A stretch of DNA of 10,073 nucleotides, taken from CAYPLH01 sp964411505. Lineage in GTDB: Bacteria > Bacillota > Clostridia > CAYPLH01 > DUMO01. A program made the position numbers and the translations under genes. Of the stretch, positions 4,764 through 10,073 are shown one piece after another. The number at the start of each line of letters is the position of its first letter. The first letter of the stretch is position 1. The notes under the pieces were generated by a model. The model worked only from the letters and a program-made list of their open reading frames with translations. It ran no database searches and was not told the origin of the DNA. The stretch lies in assembly GCA_964411505.1 (NCBI GenBank), contig CAYPLH010000095.1:1-10073 (forward strand). Reading direction: 5' to 3'.

Positions 4764-7616
4764 GTGTTTGGATTTTTGTACAGACGTATTATAAACAATA
4801 AATGGCTCTACGCATGCCTATTGATAGGAGCTGTTGCGGCATGTGCCATTTTCAGTAGTATTCCCATGTATTCCAATGCTATTTTGCAAAAGATACTCAC
4901 AAAGGATTTAGAAGAATATCATATTGCCCGGAAGTCATCGCCGGCTTCATATACTGTTACCTACAACCATTTTAGCAGAGTAAGTATCAGTATAGACAGC
5001 TTTGGTGAAATAGTAGAAAACCAGCTTGCCCCTGCTTTTAGTCTGCCTGTTGCTTCCATGGTAAAAAAGGTTGAAGGAATAAGCAAAAAAATTAAAAATG
5101 AAAGCGGTGCATCCCGTAATGGGAATATATATTCGGACTTGGTTTCGTATTCTGAATTAGACCAGCATATAAAAATTTTGCATGGTCGTTTGCCCCAAAA
5201 ATCACCGGTGGATGGTGTTTACGAGGTGATGGCGACAGAAGGAGCAATGAAGCGATTGGAGCTTCTGCTTGACAATACATATGGTATTTATGAAAGTCAA
5301 TATTACAGTGAAAAAGAGGAACTGCTTTTTAAGGTCAAGGTTGTTGGCATATTCACAATGAAGGAACAAGATGATCTTTATTGGAGTCAGGTAAAGCACC
5401 AGGAGCTTGAAGGTTCAATTGTTTTTGACGAAAAGGTTCTTTTGCAAATAATGAAGGATAACGAAGAAGTGAGCATTAGAAAGCTTGAATGGTCATATAA
5501 TTTTGATTACTACAGCATAAAAGTCCAAGATATAGATCATATTCTAAATACCTTCAAACAGCATGTAAATTGGGCTGACAGGAACAATAATATAGCGTCT
5601 ATTACAACTCCGCTATATGAGCTGTTTAAAAATTATGGAGAAAAAGAAAGCCAGCTTAGGATTACACTCTGGATACTTACCGTACCCCTTATGATAATTA
5701 TATGTTTTTACTTGCAGCTTATTGCGGGTCTTATCGTTAAAAATGACCAAAACGAAATTGCTGTATTAAAGAGCAGGGGAGCCGGTACATTCCAGGTTTT
5801 TTCCATGTATGTATTTCAAAGTTTTTTAATGGCATTTGTTTCATTTATCTGCGGACCACCGTTAGCATTATTTATATGCCACGTTTTAGGCTCATCCAAC
5901 GGTTTTATTGAATTTATCGGAAGAAAAGCCTTAAATCCAGAGATTACCTTTGAAACAATCGCATATTCATTCGCCGGTGCTGCATTTTTCATTGTGTTTA
6001 TGCTGATGCCGGCTTTTAATGCCTGCCGCGTAAGCATAGTCCAATATAAAAAGAGCAGGTTAAACTCTGATACAAAGCCTTTTTGGCAAAGACTATACTT
6101 GGATGTCCTGGTCATGGGATTTTCAGCATACGGTCTGTATTCATTTCAAACACGGCAGGAGTTTTTAGGGATGTCTGGTTTAGGGGGAACAGATATAAAT
6201 GTTGATCCTCTTTTGTATTTTATTTCAACCTTTTTTATACTTGGAGTAAGCTTGATGCTTTTGCGTATATATCCGCTTTTAATAAGAATTATATTTAAAA
6301 TCGGTGAAAGCTGGTGGAATCCAGTGACATATTTTTCACTTGTCAATGTGGGCAGAGCTGAAAAAAACTCACAATTTATAATGTTATTTCTTATGCTATC
6401 CCTTGCTTTTGGAATAATGAATGCAAACCAGGCACGCACAATAAACCGGAACGCTGAGGATAAGATAATGTATGAAATCGGTGCTGATGTGGTTATAGAG
6501 CCGTATAATAATTTGAAGCACCAGTCCGGCGATCTTTATGGTATGGTTGATGAAATGCTTGGAACGAGCATTGGCCCGTATAGTTCTTCTCCAAAGGTTG
6601 ATTACAAGGAGCCGCCCTACATGGAGTTTAAAAAGATTGAGGGGATTGATAGCATAACCAAAGTTGTTGTGAACAACAACTCATTTCTAAGCTCCAGATC
6701 GAGTGCTGTTCGGAATTTAAAAATTTTGGGGATCACTCCGTTTGAATTTGGCAACACCGTATGGTTTCGGAATGACCTATTGCCTTACCATATGAATGAA
6801 TACCTGAATATAATGACAGAATCGCCAAAAGCAATACTTCTATCCAGTAATATACAGAAGGATTTTGATATTGAGGTTGGGAGTGATGTCGAAATAAAAA
6901 TCGGAGACGGCTACCTTCAATTTTTTGTATTAGCCTTTATTGATTATTTTCCTTCATGTAATCCATATAATCAAATATCAGGTAATATAAAAAACAGTTT
7001 TGCCATAATAAATAATTTATATATAGAGAAGAAGCTTCCGGTGCAGCCATATGAAATATGGATAAAAAAGCTTCCGGATACGCCTGACAGCGTGATTAAT
7101 AGCGAGCTTGAATCAAGAAACCTGAGGGTGGAAAGAGCGGATTTTGCGCAGCAGGAGATAATAAAAAGAAAAAATGATCCTATGCTTCACGGAACAAACG
7201 GTATTCTGACAATGTGTTTTATAATTACAATGCTTATAGCAGCAATAGGCTTTATTATCTTTTGGGTGCTGTCGCTAAAAGAAAGAGCGCTTAAGTTTGG
7301 CATTTTTCGTGCAATAGGGATGCCTATGAACGGTATAACAATGATAATGGTATTGGAGCAGGTGCTGGTGTCCGGTTGCTCTATTCTTGCAGGAGTGCTG
7401 GTAGGCAGTTTAGGGAGCAAAATCTTTATACCCATGCTGCAGATGATATATTCTTCAGCCCAGCAAGTGCCGCCCTTTAAGGTGGTTGCACTTCAAAGCG
7501 ATTATTTGAAGGTAATTGCGATAACGCTGGTAATGCTTGTATCTGCACTTTCTGTACTTTATGTTCTAATCAGGAAAATAAAGGTCAACCAGGTATTAAA
7601 GCTTGGGGAGGATTAG
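4764..7616 (+). CDS. FtsX-type ABC transporter permease, fused two-domain form
   Basis: A 950-residue membrane protein of the MacB/LolCE (FtsX) permease class. About ten membrane segments can be read: 15-36, 301-325, 346-376, 398-420, 446-463, 484-510, 537-555, 812-836, 857-884 and 915-937. Two large extracellular domains lie at about 40-300 and 560-810. Each FtsX core follows its domain: N-E-I-A-V-L-K-S-R-G-A (330-340) after the first, and R-A-L-K-F-G-I-F-R-A-I-G-M (841-853) after the second. These are the cytoplasmic coupling loops of the family. MacB has one such core (4 segments) and works as a homodimer; this chain has two unequal cores and could work alone, like LolC and LolE joined. 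It has no ATPase domain of its own, but two ATPase genes follow directly. Such proteins move lipoproteins, peptides or signals rather than importing small solutes. The substrate is unknown. Confidence 0.87.
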   Translation: MFGFLYRRIINNKWLYACLLIGAVAACAIFSSIPMYSNAILQKILTKDLEEYHIARKSSPASYTVTYNHFSRVSISIDSFGEIVENQLAPAFSLPVASMVKKVEGISKKIKNESGASRNGNIYSDLVSYSELDQHIKILHGRLPQKSPVDGVYEVMATEGAMKRLELLLDNTYGIYESQYYSEKEELLFKVKVVGIFTMKEQDDLYWSQVKHQELEGSIVFDEKVLLQIMKDNEEVSIRKLEWSYNFDYYSIKVQDIDHILNTFKQHVNWADRNNNIASITTPLYELFKNYGEKESQLRITLWILTVPLMIIICFYLQLIAGLIVKNDQNEIAVLKSRGAGTFQVFSMYVFQSFLMAFVSFICGPPLALFICHVLGSSNGFIEFIGRKALNPEITFETIAYSFAGAAFFIVFMLMPAFNACRVSIVQYKKSRLNSDTKPFWQRLYLDVLVMGFSAYGLYSFQTRQEFLGMSGLGGTDINVDPLLYFISTFFILGVSLMLLRIYPLLIRIIFKIGESWWNPVTYFSLVNVGRAEKNSQFIMLFLMLSLAFGIMNANQARTINRNAEDKIMYEIGADVVIEPYNNLKHQSGDLYGMVDEMLGTSIGPYSSSPKVDYKEPPYMEFKKIEGIDSITKVVVNNNSFLSSRSSAVRNLKILGITPFEFGNTVWFRNDLLPYHMNEYLNIMTESPKAILLSSNIQKDFDIEVGSDVEIKIGDGYLQFFVLAFIDYFPSCNPYNQISGNIKNSFAIINNLYIEKKLPVQPYEIWIKKLPDTPDSVINSELESRNLRVERADFAQQEIIKRKNDPMLHGTNGILTMCFIITMLIAAIGFIIFWVLSLKERALKFGIFRAIGMPMNGITMIMVLEQVLVSGCSILAGVLVGSLGSKIFIPMLQMIYSSAQQVPPFKVVALQSDYLKVIAITLVMLVSALSVLYVLIRKIKVNQVLKLGED

Positions 7617-7627
7617 GGCTTTTACGA

Positions 7628-7633
7628 AAGGAG
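7628..7633 (+). promoter_or_regulatory. Ribosome binding site deciding the first ATPase start
   Basis: AAGGAG lies 8 bases before ATG 7642. An in-frame TTG at 7603 would overlap the permease gene and add residues unlike the family, so ATG 7642 is chosen. Confidence 0.75.
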
Positions 7634-7641
7634 TTTTGATT

Positions 7642-8319
7642 ATGAATATTCTTGAAGCAAGAGGAATATACAGATCGTTTAAAGTAGGAAGTGAAAAAAT
7701 ACAAGTACTTAAGGACATTAACCTGTCAATAAAAAAAGGTACTTTTAATGTGTTCATGGGGCCTTCGGGATCGGGCAAAACCACTCTTCTTAACATACTG
7801 GGTTCTCTGGATCTGCCTGATAGCGGCGAGATTTTACTTGATGGTGAGAATATTGCAACAGCCTCAGAGCGTTACAGAGACAGGATAAGAAGGAAAAAGA
7901 TCGGTTTTGTATTCCAATCAGTTGCTCTTGTATCAAACATGTCCGCCTATGAAAACGTCGATTTTGCATTGAGGATCAACGGATATGCCCGCAAGCACAG
8001 AAAAAAGAGAACTGAGGAATGTTTAAACAGTGTAGATTTAAAAAAACGCATGCGTCATAAACCCTTTGAGCTGTCGGGTGGAGAGCAGCAGAGGGTGGCA
8101 ATAGCAAGGGCAATTGCTCATAAGCCGTCCTTATTGCTGGCTGATGAGCCTACGGCTGAGCTTGATACCAATACAGGGCTTCATATAGTGAAGCTGTTCA
8201 AGGAACTGGTGCTAATGGAAGACATTACAATTATTATGTGCACGCACGACACAAGCATGATAGATGTGGCGGACAATGTTTTTATGCTGGAAGATGGGGT
8301 GATGGCAAGTGCAGGATGA
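7642..8319 (+). CDS. ABC transporter ATP-binding protein, LolD/MacB type
   Basis: A 225-residue cytoplasmic ATPase, the usual LolD length, with every motif intact: Walker A G-P-S-G-S-G-K-T-T (40-48), Q-loop Q92, signature L-S-G-G-E-Q-Q (144-150), Walker B L-L-L-A-D-E-P (164-170) with catalytic E169, and switch histidine H202. The family couples ATP hydrolysis to FtsX-type permeases. The gene begins 25 bases after the permease stop and overlaps the next ATPase gene by 11 bases, implying translational coupling and equal amounts. The most likely role is one half of an ATPase heterodimer beneath the fused permease. Homodimers of either ATPase are also possible. Confidence 0.92.
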   Translation: MNILEARGIYRSFKVGSEKIQVLKDINLSIKKGTFNVFMGPSGSGKTTLLNILGSLDLPDSGEILLDGENIATASERYRDRIRRKKIGFVFQSVALVSNMSAYENVDFALRINGYARKHRKKRTEECLNSVDLKKRMRHKPFELSGGEQQRVAIARAIAHKPSLLLADEPTAELDTNTGLHIVKLFKELVLMEDITIIMCTHDTSMIDVADNVFMLEDGVMASAG

Positions 8320-9202
8320 AAAACGGAATATGATTGAGTGTGAAAATCTTGTTAAGATATTCAAAACAAAAGAGCTGGAGGTTGTGGCACTTCAGGGGCT
8401 TGACCTTGTTGTTGAAGAGGGTGAGCTTACAGCCATTATTGGAAAAAGCGGAAGCGGTAAATCCACACTCCTGAATATAATTTCCGGGCTTGACAGACCA
8501 TCGGCAGGCAAAATAAGCGTGGATGGCAAGGATCTCCTCAAATTCAACGACAGACAGCTTAAAATATATAACAGAGAAACTATCGGCTTTGTATGGCAAA
8601 ACAATGCGCGAAACCTTATTCCCTATCTTACTGCGCGGCAAAATGTAGAGGTACCCATGCTGATTACAAATAAAAGAAGGCGGAAAGAGAAGGCAATGGA
8701 GCTTTTGAACGCTGTTGGTCTTACAAAAAGGCATGAAAGCAGGCTGCGTGAGCTTTCAGGAGGAGAGCAGCAGAGGGTGGCAATTGCAATAGCGCTTGCG
8801 AATAATCCTAAGATATTGCTTGCCGACGAGCCCACCGGTTCAGTGGACAGCAAAACTACTTTTAAGATAATGGAAGTATTTAACAATCTAAACAGTACGC
8901 TTAAAGTTACTATAATTATAGTTACCCATGATATGAAAATATCAAGGATGGTTAAAAGGGTAGTGGCAATAAGCGACGGAATGATAGGCAGTGAAATGGT
9001 AATAAAGCAGGATTATTCGAAAAAACTTTCCGAGATAGGAGTATATGAAGAAAAAAGCGAAACACATGATGAATATGCTGTTGTGGATAAAAAAGGAAGG
9101 ATCAAGATCCCGGAAGATATCCTTTCATACATGAGTGTAAATAGCGGGGGTAAGCTTAAGGTTAAAAAAAGCGACGAAGGGTTTTTAATCTATAGGGAAT
9201 AG
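8309..9202 (+). CDS. ABC transporter ATP-binding protein with a C-terminal AbrB-like extension
   Basis: A 297-residue ATPase. Residues 1-225 are a complete LolD-type domain: Walker A G-K-S-G-S-G-K-S-T (45-53), Q97, L-S-G-G-E-Q-Q (149-155), Walker B with E174 (171-175), and H207. About 70 extra residues follow a charged linker. In the last part (255-296) the pattern Y-A-V-V-D-K-K-G-R-I-K-I-P-E-D-I-L and a second strand pair ending in G-F-L-I-Y-R resemble the AbrB/SpoVT swapped-hairpin fold (V-D-x-x-G-R-I-x-I-P). That fold usually binds DNA as a dimer, but here it may only dimerise the ATPase or link it to regulation. GTG 8309, preceded by GGGGTGAT at 8296-8303 (5-base spacing), overlaps the end of the first ATPase gene; ATG 8330 is an alternative start that removes seven residues. 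Both ATP sites of a heterodimer with the first ATPase would be competent. Confidence 0.88.
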   Translation: MQDEKRNMIECENLVKIFKTKELEVVALQGLDLVVEEGELTAIIGKSGSGKSTLLNIISGLDRPSAGKISVDGKDLLKFNDRQLKIYNRETIGFVWQNNARNLIPYLTARQNVEVPMLITNKRRRKEKAMELLNAVGLTKRHESRLRELSGGEQQRVAIAIALANNPKILLADEPTGSVDSKTTFKIMEVFNNLNSTLKVTIIIVTHDMKISRMVKRVVAISDGMIGSEMVIKQDYSKKLSEIGVYEEKSETHDEYAVVDKKGRIKIPEDILSYMSVNSGGKLKVKKSDEGFLIYRE

Positions 9203-9280
9203 TACTACAATGGATTAAAGGCGTTGCATATAGTACATAAAGAGTATTTGAAAATATTTAATACACGGGGAGGGTTATAA

Positions 9281-10073
9281 ATGAACAGGAAATTGCATTT
9301 AGTGGGTGTATTTTTTGTGGTCTTGGTTTTTATAATAGCTGCGGCTTTTGTTATTGGCTTTGATTATGCAAGAGCGGACAATAGCGGTGCAATTGAAAGG
9401 CTGGAAGACCTTGGGCTGTCGTTTCAAAACACACAGCAAAGAATAAGCAGAGAGCTTTTTATAAAAAATGTTGTATTGCTGACCGGAGAAGAAGATACGG
9501 CTGCACAGCTTATTGATGAAGTAATATTTTCAGACACAATACAGGGTACAAGTTGGACGGGTTATATAAACGCAGCATACAAAAACAGGTGGATTGATGC
9601 AAAAGAAGGTGAAAAGATCCAGCCGTCAGGAGATGTTACCTTTGAAGAAGCATGTATGATTATTTTAAAAGCAATGGGAGTAGATAAAACCAACGGAAAA
9701 GGCGTGAAATATATTGATATTGCAAAAGACATGGGCATGATTGACGGTATAGGTTTAAAAGGCAGTGACAGCACGACCGGGTATGCCGCTGCAGTTTTGC
9801 TTGAGAAGCTGTGGCTGTATAAGCTTGATAACGATGACGGTACATTCTTGGAAAAAATGAGTGAATACATAAATGGGATTACTACTGAATGTATTGTTAT
9901 CTACAATTTTGAAATATCTGATGAAGTCGCAAGGGGCAGTATACATACTGATAAAGGCTCATTGAGGCTGCCGGCTGGGATAGAAGGGCTAAAGCCATGC
10001 AGTAAGTACAGTATTGCCCTTTATGGGGACAGGATTTTGAAGATATTCGGTGAGATGAACGATATTGAGGTTT
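9281..10073 (+). CDS. Secreted protein with degenerate S-layer-homology (SLH) repeats, 3' end outside the window
   Basis: 264 residues are visible and the frame is open to the window end. GGGGAGGG (9267-9274) lies 6 bases before ATG 9281. The N-terminus is a signal peptide (R3-K4, hydrophobic 5-27) with a likely cleavage after A-R-A at residue 32. Two SLH-like segments follow. One runs about 56-105: R-E-L-F-I-K-N-V, then F-S-D-T, G-Y-I-N-A-A-Y-K-N-R-W-I. The other runs about 113-180: P-S-G-D-V-T-F-E-E-A, then a D-x-A-K-D-M-G-M-I-D-G pattern. SLH domains anchor proteins to secondary cell-wall polymers. The repeats are weak, so the function is uncertain. The gene is 78 bases after the second ATPase gene in the same direction, and could be a substrate or wall-side partner of the transporter. 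Confidence 0.7.
   Translation, partial: MNRKLHLVGVFFVVLVFIIAAAFVIGFDYARADNSGAIERLEDLGLSFQNTQQRISRELFIKNVVLLTGEEDTAAQLIDEVIFSDTIQGTSWTGYINAAYKNRWIDAKEGEKIQPSGDVTFEEACMIILKAMGVDKTNGKGVKYIDIAKDMGMIDGIGLKGSDSTTGYAAAVLLEKLWLYKLDNDDGTFLEKMSEYINGITTECIVIYNFEISDEVARGSIHTDKGSLRLPAGIEGLKPCSKYSIALYGDRILKIFGEMNDIEV

Noticed and set aside
8282..8734. 150-codon open frame on the minus strand inside the second ATPase gene
   Set aside because: The plus strand encodes a full set of ABC ATPase motifs over the same bases; the antisense frame has no ribosome binding site or recognisable domain.
9224..9260. TTGCAT-based promoter before the SLH-like gene
   Set aside because: No good -10 box at the right spacing; co-transcription with the ATPase genes is simpler.
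9562..9946. Overlapping minus-strand open frames at the right end
   Set aside because: They lie antisense to the SLH-like gene, which has a signal peptide and a strong ribosome binding site; the antisense frames have neither.

Overview
The window is AT-rich bacterial DNA with strong AGGAGG-type ribosome binding sites, GTG and TTG starts, two lipoproteins and an S-layer-homology-like protein. It fits a low-GC Firmicute, most likely class Clostridia (Ruminiclostridium/Acetivibrio-like). That placement rests on general character only, since no marker gene is present.

Left part (1-1500): two toxin-antitoxin-type modules meet tail to tail. On the + strand, a small conserved protein (79-456) and a DUF6036/AbiEii-like nucleotidyltransferase (470-1000) form a tight two-gene operon. 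On the - strand lies a dinJ/relB-type antitoxin gene (1428-1114) with a near-consensus sigma-A promoter and an operator-like palindrome. It overlaps the start of a yafQ-type toxin gene that keeps only its N-terminal half. The break in yafQ coincides with the 3' end of the nucleotidyltransferase gene, whose last codons and stop are the antisense of yafQ sequence. This looks like a rearrangement scar.

Middle (1500-1692): a gene-free, very AT-rich control region with a 10-bp direct repeat, a 25-bp imperfect inverted repeat and possible promoter elements.

Right part (1693-10073, all + strand): a putative envelope transport cluster. It holds a solute-binding-protein-like lipoprotein (1693-3387), a MacA/HlyD-type adaptor lipoprotein (3574-4743), a fused two-domain FtsX-type permease of 950 residues (4764-7616), two complete ABC ATPases of the LolD/MacB type (7642-8319 and 8309-9202), and a secreted SLH-like protein cut by the window end (9281 onward). 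The adaptor, permease and ATPases are tightly spaced and should form one machine: the two ATPases power the fused permease, and the adaptor links it to the outer face. The second ATPase has a C-terminal extension resembling an AbrB/SpoVT swapped-hairpin domain, the most unusual feature of the cluster. The binding-protein gene is more AT-rich, is separated by 186 bp with its own promoter candidate downstream, and has no importer permease nearby.

No tRNA, rRNA, CRISPR array, insertion sequence or convincing intrinsic terminator was seen.
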